Positions 22,897 through 34,900 of a stretch of 64,000 bases of DNA are shown piece after piece. The translations under genes and the position numbers were made by a program. The stretch's first letter is position 1. Every line of letters starts with the position of its first letter. Under the pieces are notes generated by a model, which was not told the origin of the DNA, ran no database searches, and worked only from the letters and a program-made list of their open reading frames with translations. The DNA is from Seiridium cupressi. Lineage: Eukaryota; Ascomycota; Sordariomycetes; Amphisphaeriales; Sporocadaceae. The DNA lies in the NCBI GenBank assembly GCA_036674765.1, contig JARVKI010000116.1:61445-125444 (forward strand), written 5' to 3'.

Positions 22897-25726
22897 TCAT
22901 GTTGTTTCGCTGTCCTCCGTGCTTGCCACATCTGGCTCGCCTTTTGGAGATGATAAACTAATGGCGATTTTCTTGACACCACCGCCAGCATCCCGAGTTC
23001 CTGAGAGACGCTTCTTCTTCCCAAGTAGCCCCGATGTACTCGAGGTGTTGGAGCTAGCCGATGAGCTGTTGCGCCGTTTGTGAGTCATGAGCTTTCCCAT
23101 CTCGTCCTCTTCATCTTCTTCTCGGCGACGTTTCTCAGACAAGCGTTCCGGAGGACTCGGCAAAGAACTGATACTCTTAGACTCATCTTCATCCATCTTC
23201 TCAAGCTGGGCTTGGCTGTCAAGCACCAGGTCGCCTTCTTCAATACTCTCATCGATGTCTTCGTCAGATGCGTAGTCAACCAACTTCGTGCTTGGTGAGG
23301 CTCCATTGACCGACAAGGCACGGTTGCCAGCTCTGATCTGCAGATCGTCCTCATCGTCGGATGTGTTCCAGTACTCTTCCTCATTCTGCTCCAGAGTAAG
23401 CTGTTCCATGATGCCAGTTCTTGGGTTCATGACTTGGCCTTGTCTTCGGCGTCGGGTGTCATCTTCGGATTCGAGAAAGTTGTCCATGTTTGCGGTGAAG
23501 CCTTGGGTTTGGTCATATCGCTGGATGATGTACGCGAAAAGCGGGACGTATGCGAGCTTTTCAAGCTTTTCTCGGAAATTTTCGACTGTATGCTTGATGA
23601 GATCCTTGATGCTTTCCTTCTTAATGTGCTCAAAGAATTCAAGACAAGCAGAAGTCAGGAGATTATCCCGAGGCATAGTGGCGATCAACACATCCAAGAT
23701 GCTGCCAATAACATAGTTTGACGTGACCTGCTTGATATAGAAGTCATCTTGAATTCCGATCAATTGGCGAAGGAATCTAATTGCGACTAACGACCCTGTT
23801 AGCAGGCACGAACATAGATGGTAAAAGAGGGCTTACCCAGTTTTGTAAACTTTTCTGGTGACTTGAGAAGCTGCTCAATCCGCTTGACTATATTGTTATC
23901 AATGACAAAATATTTGCTGCGATGTTGATGCTGTCGTATGAAGAAACAGAGGATCTCAATGAGATACGTAAACATGGAGGCTTGTTGCACCGTAAACTCC
24001 ATGTTTGTCCGGCCCTCGAGAGCCAGCAATGGCTCGAAGAGTCTTAACGCTGACTTCTCATAGAACGACTCCAAGAATCTTTCTTGCTGAGGATCCGCAG
24101 CCGCCTGTAGCCTTGCTTGAGCGCGCGCTGCGTACTCGCCATTCGCCTTGGCGAACGCTTGCTCTTGGGGAGGTGGGCCCTGGTCAAGGAGCACCTTCAG
24201 CGCATCTGACACTTGGGACTTGACGCCTAGATCAACCTCGACCAGAAGGAGATCGATGAGGGAGTCGGTGAGCGGAGGTTGATTCTCACTGAGCTGTCGG
24301 TAAATAGTCTGACGAATCATCTGAGGATCGTGATCTATCATGCACACCATGATGTCCGTAGCACCCACACGTACGGCAGTATCGGCGTGGCGAAGACCAA
24401 AGTTGATGACTGACAGGAGGCCATGAACGATGAAGTTGTTGTACAGTGTTTGCCTCGCCGGCGGTTGTAGATTCTTTGCCACAGTACAGCACTGTTGAAT
24501 AAACAGCACTGCGTCTTTCTTCCTCTTTGGATCTTCGTTGTACGGCTTGAAGACGTCAAACAGTTCCATGAGAAAGGTCGAATTTGCCTGGATGTGCTGA
24601 ACAATATCCACCTGATTAAAGAATATCAGGGAATTGAGTACCGAGAAGGTGTTATCATCTAGGATACGAGCCAACACGACATCCTTAAGGTATTGCAGGC
24701 GATAGGTCTGGTGGATCTTCTTCTGAATCTGGGCGTCTTCGATCCTGACGACTTCCTTGTACCGGCTTTTATCCTCGAGCCATTGGCGATGATTTGCTTT
24801 GTGGCTAGGGAAATCCGGGTCATACTCCAGTGCTCCAACAACGCCAATCACGCATTCGTCAGATACAGCGTGTTCGATGATCGATGTATCGTTCAGAAGA
24901 ATGATGATCTTCATGATGTTGCATAGCCGGTGCAGGTCGTTCAGGCTCTCGAGGTCCTCGGCTTCAGATACCAAGGGGCAGAGCTTCCCGATCAGATCCT
25001 CATTAAGGACGTACTTGGTCAGGGCATCCCGCCCACTGCCAGTTCCGCTCATCATCCGTAATTGTCCTTCGATTTCGGCGATGGTACCCAAGCTTGGGAC
25101 TGGTAACGTTATGGGATTAGGAGCCTCCATGGCGAGGTCATCGGAAAAGCTGTCGTCGGCACCATTTACGGAGCGATATGGCGTTTGGATCTGGCTGATA
25201 AAACGCCATATCATGGTACAGCCCTCAGCCTCTTGGAAGCTAAGGGCCATATCCACGCCATTGCTCGGCTCTGTCCATACTATCAAGGTTTCTAGTCGTG
25301 CTGGGTCAGTGGTCTGCACCGCCAAGTTTTGGTGTCTTGTTGGCAATCATAACATACCCTGCTGTTTGTGGAACGAATCACCCTTGGAGACCCGTGTTTC
25401 CAACAGTATTCGATGAGGCGGATCCTCGGATTCGACCGTTACTCTAGGTTCTCTCTGATCGCCTTCAACCTGCTGGGTAATGCAAAGTTAGCAGAATGTC
25501 ATTTTGCTTCTTCTCCCCCAACATTCAATCAAACAGGCTGCAGGACACGCCCGGGCCAGCCATGCCTGGATGAGCACAAAGACAGAGGACAGGTGAGATC
25601 AAGACTAACATGGATGGCGGCGGTACAGAAGCCGGTGCCGCGGTCAAACCAGTCATTGTTTCGGAGCTCGTAGACCTTGACACGCTTCTTATCCGTCGAC
25701 TGATGAGGCACAGGCTGTGCCGCCAT
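22897..25726 (-). CDS. PSY2: Protein phosphatase 4 regulatory subunit 3 (Psy2/SMEK)
   Basis: Four exons (25726-25610, 25472-25358, 25291-23837, 23795-22897) encode 861 residues. The second exon has a NAGNAG acceptor (CAGCAG), so 25469 is an equally good start, giving 860. The N-terminal EVH1/Ran-binding-like domain (about 1-105) carries KKRVKVYELRNNDWFDRGTG and TLIVWTEPSNG. It is followed by the SMK-1 domain with ARM-like repeats (for example KEVVRIEDAQIQKKIHQTYR and LQYLKDVVLARILDD). An acidic/basic disordered tail ends in a nuclear-localisation-like KRRNSSSASSN and GLLGKKKRLSG. Psy2 targets PP4 to phosphorylated H2AX/Rad53 in DNA damage recovery and cell-fate signalling. The third intron is only 41 nt. 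All key regions are present and frames join exactly. Confidence 0.94.
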
Positions 25727-28700
25727 CGTCAACGGCTCTTCGGAATCCACGTCTACGACCAGGCGACTGTTGTACTGGAGCAGCTCGGGCGCGAGGTCGA
25801 GGTGCTGCTGGAGGGAGAGTTCGGTGTCGGCCTGACTGAGGAGGGTGAGCGCAGCCAGCTTTTCGACCTTGTGCGCGCGCTGAGACACGGGCGCGCACGC
25901 GACAGATGCGAAGAGTCGATGAGGTGAGGTCGGGATTGAGCTGGGGTGCTGGCGTGGTCATGCAAAGTATGCGCAGTTGCGGGTCGGGGGTCGGTGACGG
26001 TGCGTGGCGGCTAGCGAGAGGTGCGTGGAGCGTGAAGCGTGGATCGTGGGACCCTTCTTCGTTTGCGCGGCTCGTGTGCACCTGCCTGGCGTCTGGGTCC
26101 GGGCAACGATGAGAGAGGCAAGGTCAAACGGCAATGGCCGATAGCATGGGCTCGTAGGCCGTGGGCCGTGGTTTGGTTTCGAGGCTGAAATTAGGTTGAG
26201 AATCCCCTGCGAACCGAGTGTGACGTATGGTGAGAGTCTGGCTGGGCCGTGCCGGTGAGGCGAAACTCGGTTTGGAAAATGTTATACACGCAACGAAGGA
26301 GAGTGAGGGGATGGAGCCAGCATTGCAGCAGCAGCCACAGGTCTCGCAAAGCACATAAACACACGAGGGTCGGATGCTCTGCGATATCAGGCGACAAATG
26401 GTCCAAAATGCGACGCGGGCGGGCACTTGTCACGCTTATGGGGTTGCGGTGCGGTGCGATGCGATGCGATGCGAAATGTGCTAAGTGATGGCGACAGAAT
26501 AGACTCAAGTCGCAACGGGCGCGCCAAAAAATGATGGGAACAGTCTGCAGTCGGGTCGTCGCACGCCTTGCTGGGACAAGCCCGGGCTCTGGTGCTGGGG
26601 GCTTCTGGGTCTGCTGGGGTCCGGTCCTGGTCCGTGTCCAAGTCAAATCGGGCTCTGGTGCAGCAGGCAAACAGTGGGCCTGACGTCGGGCCACAGGCCA
26701 CAGGCCACGGGCGTGGAATTGGTCGCCTCAGGCAGTTTTGCAGATCTTTCCGCGGGCCTCCCCCTGAAGCGAAACCCCGTCATTGGCCAGCCATTATCTC
26801 CTGGCCCCTCAACCCTTGGCCCCAAGCCTGGCTATTTTTTGAACCTGTCTGCCGACGGGACCCCCAATTACACCAGGCGCCTATCCTCGCGCTTGTCCGA
26901 AGGAAGATGACGAAATCGTACAGGGCACGTGCTACGCCTGTATACCTAGGGATGTGCCGACGTGAACTACATCTATCCTCGGTCCGCACTCGCAGCCCGG
27001 CAAGGCAGTCAGCTGTACGGTGGTCTCAGAAGTCTAATTCTCAGCCTTAAAAACCCCCCCTTTCGGAGTGATCGTCCAAGATTTTGGGATGGCAGATAAC
27101 TCCTAACCCAAAAGGGAACAACTCAAATTGATGAAACATTTAACGTTAAGCTGTAGTGCTCGGCCTAGCTAATAGCACGCAGCATGGCCCATCGTGTATT
27201 TTCGACAATATAGACGCCAGACTACAAACATTCGAAGTCTTCTAATTCCAACAAACAAACCTCTCTTCTCTTCTTCTTATACGCGTCTACTCCCTCCATT
27301 GAGCACTTTTGATTCTTGGGCATATATGTATGTCTAGAGCTCAACAGCTTATAAGTCGCAAGGGGAACAGACATGATCACTTGCCTGCTGTATCAGTACA
27401 ACCCAAAGTACAATTCAATGAAAGCCCGGCTACTCAACTCGGCGATTACGTCAAATTGTTGCTGGGCTCTGGATACCATGCTGGCAGCTTTTCGAAGTAA
27501 GTGATGCATCCGAGCATCGCCAGTGGCTTGACAACCCGTATATACTAAAAGTGAGTTATGTATTTGACATCATCTAGTCCCTCGACCTAAAGAATGTCAG
27601 GAACATCGGGGGATTCATGACAAGGTCCAGAAGCTCTTGAAAGACATTGTGCCCCGGGATGTCGACCTGTATCTATCAAGCAGTAATGAATCAATGTCTC
27701 ATTACTAGTTGTCGTAGCCCTGGCAAAATCAAGTATCCATCAACAAGTCAAGAAGAGGGGGAGAAGAAGGAAGGCAGTAACTATCTAAACTCAACAGGCG
27801 TTCGTATCGTATACACATTTTATAATCTCACCTGTCTTCTCTGGGGACTCTCAAGGGTATAACAAACAGCCTCTTACTCCTAGTGATACAAGCTCGAGTA
27901 GGTCATGTATGGGTCGTCAGTTTGCGGGAGAACCTTGCGGGGTTGTACGTCCAACGACTATCGCGGCGATGCTGCATATCACATTATGCCTTGGGGTATC
28001 CCCTGGAATAGAACAAAGATTCTGACAGCAATCCCAGCTCTCATGGCATCAGTCGTAATTGCCCGACGGTTGGCCTGCTAGCTTGACGGGACAACGCGTA
28101 ATGGCGTTGCGGTGCCGAAAAATCACGAAGTGGGTTTTTCACAATTCGGGTTCAGTTCCGGGGTGAGGTTTTTGGGCAATTTCTGTTTCCTATTTATATT
28201 TATCTTTTCCCTTTTGGAATGATTTTTCTATTTACTGGAGTAGGAGGCTGGCTGATGTAAGGAACTCTCGACTTGTCTTGCCGGATCGTGCCTGGATGTG
28301 CCAGTACTGACTGACATGAGAAGAGGTGACTCTCTATCTTGGTGGCTTGAAAGGTACGCCTCTCCGCATTGTAAAAGTATCGCGCTCGATAGTCGACCAT
28401 AAACAATTTACTCATGCGGTATTTGCTTGAGTATTTACACAGACAAGAACGCTTTCCCTATGAGTCTTGCAGCGACAGTCAAGCTGCGCTCTGGTGAAGC
28501 GCAGCGGCCTTCACGGACTCCGATATAGGGAACGCTCTAGTGTCATGGTGTTTAAGAAGACGCGTTAGCGCAAAAGCGTTCCGATCTGACCACTGAAGAG
28601 TAATTCCCGGCAACTTGATTTGTTCATGAATCAAACGGAGCCCGAAATCGTCAGTGCTGGAGTGGGATAAAATGACTCAACCCCACTGTTTGCTGCTATC

Positions 28701-28903
28701 GATAAGCAAAAAGCCCCTCCAGTGGCGCAATGACGATCTACCTTAAAGGTGTGCAGACGCCGCGGGGTACGCGAATTTCTCCTTTTGGTGGTTTACTCTT
28801 CGCGCGGCGAAAGTCCAACGATCAAGTATTTGTCGTTGTAGAACGGGCATTTCGAGTTTCAAATAGGCACAATTCTGCCAATTGGATCACAGACGGACCA
28901 ACC
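25727..28903. other. Long intergenic region
   Basis: About 3.2 kb between divergent Psy2 and adenylosuccinate synthetase genes. The left kilobase is GC-rich and full of overlapping frames on both strands (for example 26191-26694 minus), which look accidental. A GCGRT pentamer array lies at 26446-26474. At 27439-27500 the plus strand reads QLGDYVKLLLGSGYHAGSF followed by a good donor (GTAAGTGATG), and an in-frame DKVQKLLKDIVPRDVDLYL occurs near 27620-27680. This may be the remains of a gene, but stops interrupt it. No complete gene is seen. Confidence 0.45.
26446..26474. repeat. Pentanucleotide microsatellite (GCGRT)n
   Basis: Just under six copies of GCGGT/GCGAT in tandem, in the GC-rich region upstream of Psy2. 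Confidence 0.7.
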
Positions 28904-31900
28904 ATGGCGAACATCACCATCATGTAAGTTGAACAAAGACGCGGCTGCTCCAGGCGTTTCCACACCCTCACGAGACAGGGACCCCGGCAATTTTTTATTT
29001 ACTTTTTTGAAGGCCGACGATGCTGGCTGTCACTTACCCCTTCTAGTAGCGAGAGATGAGGCTGACTTTCCTTCTCTACAGTCTAGGTACCATCTCATTT
29101 AACTGCGCTCGAAAAATACAACTGACTTTTCCAAAGGCAGCCAATGGGGAGACGAAGGAAAAGGAAAGCTCACTGATATACTGTGCCCGAGCGCGGATAT
29201 CTGCGCAAGAGCTGCTGGAGGTAAATAATCATCCCGATGCGACTCAGTTATTTATATGCCAGGACCAATGCGTACTATGCGACGTCTTGTTCGACAATTT
29301 CAGGAATCCCACGTTTAGGGGTGATTGTGACAAAAATTGACTTATACTTCGATAGGACACAATGCTGGACGTAAGTGCCTCTCAAAATTATAGACTATCC
29401 ATGTCACTCGCCTTGTTTAAAGCCGACCACGCCACGATCTCCAATTATTGGAGGAACACAGAAACAACGAGACGGTGCCCTTCACAAAGTACAGGAAGAC
29501 TAACTCGGTATTCAAGACACGATCAAAGCCAACGGAATAAGTTACGACTTTCATCTACTTCCCTCCGGCCTCATCAACCCGAAGGCGTACAACCTCATCG
29601 GCACGGGCGTTGTTTTCCATGTCCCTTCATTCTACAAGGAATTGGCAACACTGGAAGAAAAGGGCCTTGATGGTGTCCGAGAGAGAATCTTCGTCAGCGA
29701 CCGCGCCCATGTCAACCTCGACCTGCACGCTGCCGTTGACGGGCTGGAAGAGGTCGAATTGGGCAGCCGAGCAATTGGAACTACGGGTCGAGGAATTGGC
29801 CCGTCATATTCCAACAAGGCGGCCCGCAGTGGCATCCGGATTCACGACATCTTCAACGAAGAACTCTTCAACCGCAAGATCCGCCAGTTGGCCCATGGCT
29901 ACTCAAAACGGTACGTATTCTGGAGTCTCCTCCTGCCTCCTTGAGCTTGCTTTTCGGGTGAAGCCATTGTCTTGGGGAGCAGGTACTCCCAGTACTTATC
30001 CGTGAGAGCCATTACTAACTCCAATTGTGATGCAAGATACGGCGAACTTTTCAAGTACGACGTCGAGGAAGAGATTGCCCGATTTAACGATTACCGCAAA
30101 GATCTCGGAAAATACGTCGTCGACGCTGTATCGTTTATCAAGCAGGCAGTATGCGACTCCCAGAGTATACCATATTGGCCGATCTCTGATTATCGTATAG
30201 GAAGATCAAAACAGGAAGATCTTGATCGAAGGAGCCAACGCTCTAAGTAAGCATATTTCGCTGTTGTTCATGCCCTTTATAGCCTGTTTAAAGAGCGGAG
30301 GAAAGATATGAGGCCAACCCGCCTTGGTACCTGCGAGAGTTATCCTTCCCACAGCCAAGCCATACTGTTTCACAAGAGGATTGCAACCTTGGACTGTCAG
30401 CGCCGAAAATCATTTCATCCACTAGCACAAGCTCCTTATACCCTGTCTTGTCCATGAGAACACTTTCATCGGCATTCATCGGCAAATATGTTCTGGAGAT
30501 GATGTCGATAAAGCAGCGCTTGCTTTTGTGGCAAAACTTAAACCATCGTGTGGACGGGTGCATGCAATGCTATTTTTGATGCATGATAAATGGCTTTGTG
30601 GTTCTGAGACAGTCCTAGTCGTGGAGAGTGGTAGAACAACCACCTCTGAACTCGGCGTTTCCGCTCTAAAACCTGAGCTTCAAATCTTTCACCACTTACA
30701 CTCACTCGAAGAGAGGATTGCTAACCAGAAGTGCTGTAGTGCTTGACCTTGACTGGGGTACATATCCTTATTGTACCAGCAGCAACGCTGGCCTTGGAGG
30801 TGTCTTCACCGGCTTAGCAATTTCACCCACGAAGATCAAGGAGATTGTTGGCGTCGTCAAAGCATACACGTAAGTACTTTCTAGGGCCATGTTATATCTT
30901 TGTTTGGTGTGTCTCTGGAGCACATGTTGCCTCCTGGTCATCATCAAAGCCTTGAGGCAGCCTTGCGATATTGGCGAAAATGCCAGAGAACCTCTAGAAG
31001 AATCAACTGCTAACTCCTAGTGCTGAAGTACTCGAGTCGGTGGAGGTCCGTTTGTGACAGAAGACCTCAACGAGGCAGGCAACAAGCTTCAAGAGGTGGG
31101 CCGCGAATGGGGTGTCAGCACCGGCCGTCGACGACGATGTGGTTGGTTGGATTTGGTTGTGGTGAAATACTCCACCAATATCAATCACTACACGGCGCTC
31201 AACCTAACTAAGCTGGATATTCTGGACGAGTTCGATACCATCAAGGTCGCAATTGTAAGTGGTTAAACGATACTGAAGTTGAGCGCCCTGTTTTCCGTCG
31301 ACATGCGACCTCTACTTTATTTCAGCTCCATCTCAGTTTTACTGTAAACAAAAAAAAGCTAACATGTTTCACCAGGGCTACAAGGACCGGGAGACAGGCC
31401 AGGAACTGGAATCCTTCCCGGCTTCGGTGAGTGGCTACGGATATTACATTTATCTGTAGCACAATGGAAAGCTAACACATGTCGTTCCTAGCTGGAGCAG
31501 CTTGAGACTGTGGAGGTTATATACAAAGAGTTCAAGGGTTGGAACACATCCATCGCTGATGCCCGAAGCTACTATGATCTCCCAAAGGCAGCTCGGTAAG
31601 TCGCAATACAATTAATGCTCCTTGTCCCTCAGTCCGCGAGGAGTCATGGATTGCGAACTGTCTGCAGTATCAAGGCAACAATAGAAGAAGCTAACATGCA
31701 TGTTAACTAGTGAGTATGTGGAGTTCATCGAAGAGTACGTGGGAGTCAAGGTCAAGTGGATCGGTGTTGGTCCCGACCGCGGTACGTACATTCTTGAGTC
31801 CCTAATCGCCTCCTTGGGCTTGTGTTCGTGGCGGAATCAATGTCTTGAGAGCCAAATACCACCATGAACTGTTTCATACCTCAAAATTTATCCTCAAGAG

Positions 31901-31953
31901 CTATCACTGACCCACCTTTTATTTTAGAAGCCATGATCACACGTGGCTCGTAA
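28904..31953 (+). CDS. ADE12: Adenylosuccinate synthetase, 13 exons with 5-nt and 15-nt micro-exons
   Basis: Exons 28904-28923, 29082-29086, 29137-29220, 29356-29370, 29517-29910, 30037-30148, 30201-30246, 30740-30869, 31029-31254, 31376-31426, 31492-31595, 31711-31781 and 31928-31953 join in frame to 427 residues, the usual length. The protein has the P-loop [27 protein letters not shown], the [22 protein letters not shown]-site region, [19 protein letters not shown], the switch-like [10 protein letters not shown], and [11 protein letters not shown]. The enzyme makes adenylosuccinate from IMP, aspartate and GTP, the first committed step to AMP. Exon 2 (TCTAG) supplies Ile-Leu inside the P-loop; exon 4 (15 nt) supplies the second Gly-His-Asn-Ala-Gly-His block. 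Four introns end in AAG; intron 7 is 493 nt. No damage was seen once spliced, so it is probably functional. Whether it is the sole copy is unknown. Confidence 0.92.
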
Positions 31954-34900
31954 AAGCTCCTACACAAACAACTTTGTTGATGAGCTGGGAGTGCCTAGGA
32001 ATACAAGTTTTGCTTAGTCTGAAATAGACTTGAAACGCAAAAGTTTGGGGATTTTTCGTTGTGTTGAATCAAGTCGAGATTTATGCAGCGACTCTTTCAG
32101 GTTAGAAATGGCCCCGGAATACCATTGTACCGGCGTCGTGGTACTCGAAGAAAAAGGTCTGGATCTAGGTCCTTATGGGGAACCGTTAGAACAGGAAATA
32201 AAGAGAAATGACATGTATCAACTTGAAAGATGCCAAATTGTGAGGAGTGACTGCTGGAGGGAAGCTCAATAGCAGGGTTCTCCACCCCCTTTGTATCCCG
32301 TTGAACGCTTGTGTCCTCCTCTCAGGACCATAATGTTACATTTTTACAGGTGATCTGGTATTTGATATGTATGTGCTTTAGGAATAGACCACAGGGACGG
32401 TTATATTCCATGCCAATCTCTTTATGCAAACTAGTCGCTTCTAGAAGAAATATTCTTGGTGGCTAATCAACCCCTATCAACGGGCTAAGCGGCTTTTGTT
32501 CTGACTTGGTTGGGTGAATAAAAAACGATCTCGAGCCGAATACTGACAAGGCCGGGCTTCGGGACGTATGACGTCGGTATCGCTCAACATGCTTAATAGG
32601 ATATGTGCAAAGTCCCAGAAGACGACACAGTCTCCAAGACGAGTAAACCCATTTCGCATCTCTCACAATCCCAGACTCCTATAATGTGTAGCAGTGGTGG
32701 AAACAAGGTCCTGGTGGCCCTCAGCGACCGCACCCCAAGGGAAAGAGTCAATTCCAAATCCTAGGTTGCAATTTTCCGCGGATAAAACATTCTCAGAAGT
32801 GAGTACTGGTTGGGACATGCTGACGGGAGTCCGGCTGAGCGAAGGCGAACGAACTCCCGATGGAGAAAAAAACACCAGTCACAAGGCCGTGGCACGGTCG
32901 TGAATGACACTATCTCACGAGGCTGGCTTGAAACGACCGACATTGTTATTTCATCATCATCTGTTTCGGACGCCTCAAAGGCAGACAGGACCTTCGAGTT
33001 CTTGTATGGTTTCGTGTGTACTTTAAATGGCGTTGGTTTCCGGTAGGGGCTAAAGTTGGACGCTTGTAGGTTACTCGCTGAAGACGGGATCTCGTCTCTC
33101 AAGCAGCGATGGTGTAGATGTTCGACCCAATCACCACCACGTTGTGATGAACTGGGGCTGGGTCCGAAGATCTGACCACCAACTTGAGGATACTTTGGTA
33201 GTAGGTATCTCGAGTTTTGGCTGGCACTAGTGGTGTTAAAGTTGCGGATCGGATGGTATTCTTCAGGTGAGCCTGTCGATGACCGCAGCACCCAAGTTAG
33301 TGTATAGAAACCGGAGGGTTCCTGTTAGTTATTCCATCACCCAGGGAAGGGAGAAGGTCACCAGAACTCTAGAAAGGGCCATGTGGAGGCCTGAAAACAG
33401 GATGAGAAGATCACGCATATGCCATCCATCACTACCGACGAATAGGAACCTCGTGCCAACCAGTCTAGAGCGCACTGTACAAAGCTGATATGGGTGAGGA
33501 GATATGGGCTTGATGCGTCCGCAGGTTCAGCACAGCCTCCTCCCGAATCTGCCCATGCGGGCAAGCAAATGCTTCGCGCCTCGTCCTTACACTAATAGCG
33601 CAGGGGCGGGCTGATTGGATCCATGCAGGATTAAGAGGTGGTATCAAGGTTTGCACTAGAAAACGGTACCGTCAGCTTGAACTCATGATTGAACCACGTT
33701 TTGCCTTATCCACAGTTTGAGCAGGGCATCATCCATGATCATGCGATTGGCATTGTTCCAATGGAAGCCTGGGGCGTTGGCATGGAACTACGGTGAGTTA
33801 ACAGAGACGAGCGGCTCTCGACCAAATGCTCAATGAATATAAGCACAAAATGCATAACATGCGCATTTCAGCACGTGTGACGCATGGGCAAGGATGACGC
33901 CGGGCGGATGTCCCTAATCCAAAGGTCAGCTCGCTTGCTGTGTCTGCAGAAGGCATCCAGGATTGTATATAGGGCGTATGCCGTAATGTCGCCAAGTCCG
34001 GCCTGACCCCCACGCCTTGACGGCCATGCAAAGAAGCCCGCGCTTCGGTATGGGGCGGAGGTTGACTTCGATGGTGTCGTAATAGTTCCGCACCTCGTGC
34101 GCATGAGACTAGTCCTCTTCTGATGCTGAAAATCCAGGAACAAAACGTTGCGGAACTTCCTGGGCCGTTTCGCAATCGTACTAACGGTGGCACTAATACA
34201 GGATTAGAACCCCTGGTAGGTGTCCTGGAATTCCCCGAAAATAATCAGCAGACTAACCTTGGCAGTTTGAAACAGTAATTTAGCATGCCATCTAATTGCT
34301 ACTCAGGTGCCAGGGCATACACCATTCGAGATCCGGCAGATTGGTTCTATGTCAAGATCCCGTACGCTAAACCAGCGTCCATGACGATGAGGCTTTGACC
34401 GTCTTATCACTAAACACCTGGTCCCCTGATTGACTGACTTCTGACCACTCCTTAGCGGCACTATTGCAAGGGAACATCCTTCTGATTCCAATGATATCAA
34501 AACGCACAGCGAACATCTCCCAGGAAGCACGAGCATAGTGAAGAGAAATATAGTTTACACTGGGGTAACGGGCTAGATAATAATAGTGGTGTTCGTTGTA
34601 TGCCGACTAAATCCAGTGCCAGTTTATTCAAAGTTCCCGTGCGTTGCTTATGGCATGGCTACGAAGCCTGCAAGCTGCTGATGTGATGGACATGATTCTA
34701 GGTATCTGGAATATGATTACAAGGTCGACTCGACAATCACGAGAAGACGCAGCAGACTTGTAGATTGGATTTGAGCATTATGAACTTCTCTCCAGCCTTT
34801 AGATGTTCTTCCACTTGGAGGACTCTGCTGCAAAGCTCCCCAGGAACGACCATGTTTCGAAGGTTTAGCTAGAGCAGGGCGGCGGTCTTGCTGCTATAGC

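Noticed and set aside
26191..26694. 167-codon minus frame in the GC-rich region upstream of Psy2
   Set aside because: Overlapping frames of similar length exist in all phases, with biased composition and no motif.
28480..28510. 8-bp GC hairpin (GCTGCGCT and its complement)
   Set aside because: Too short and isolated to call a terminator, riboswitch or transposon end in a nuclear fungal genome.
30288..30563. Minus-strand frame inside intron 7 of adenylosuccinate synthetase
   Set aside because: No domain and no splice context; the intron is simply long (493 nt).
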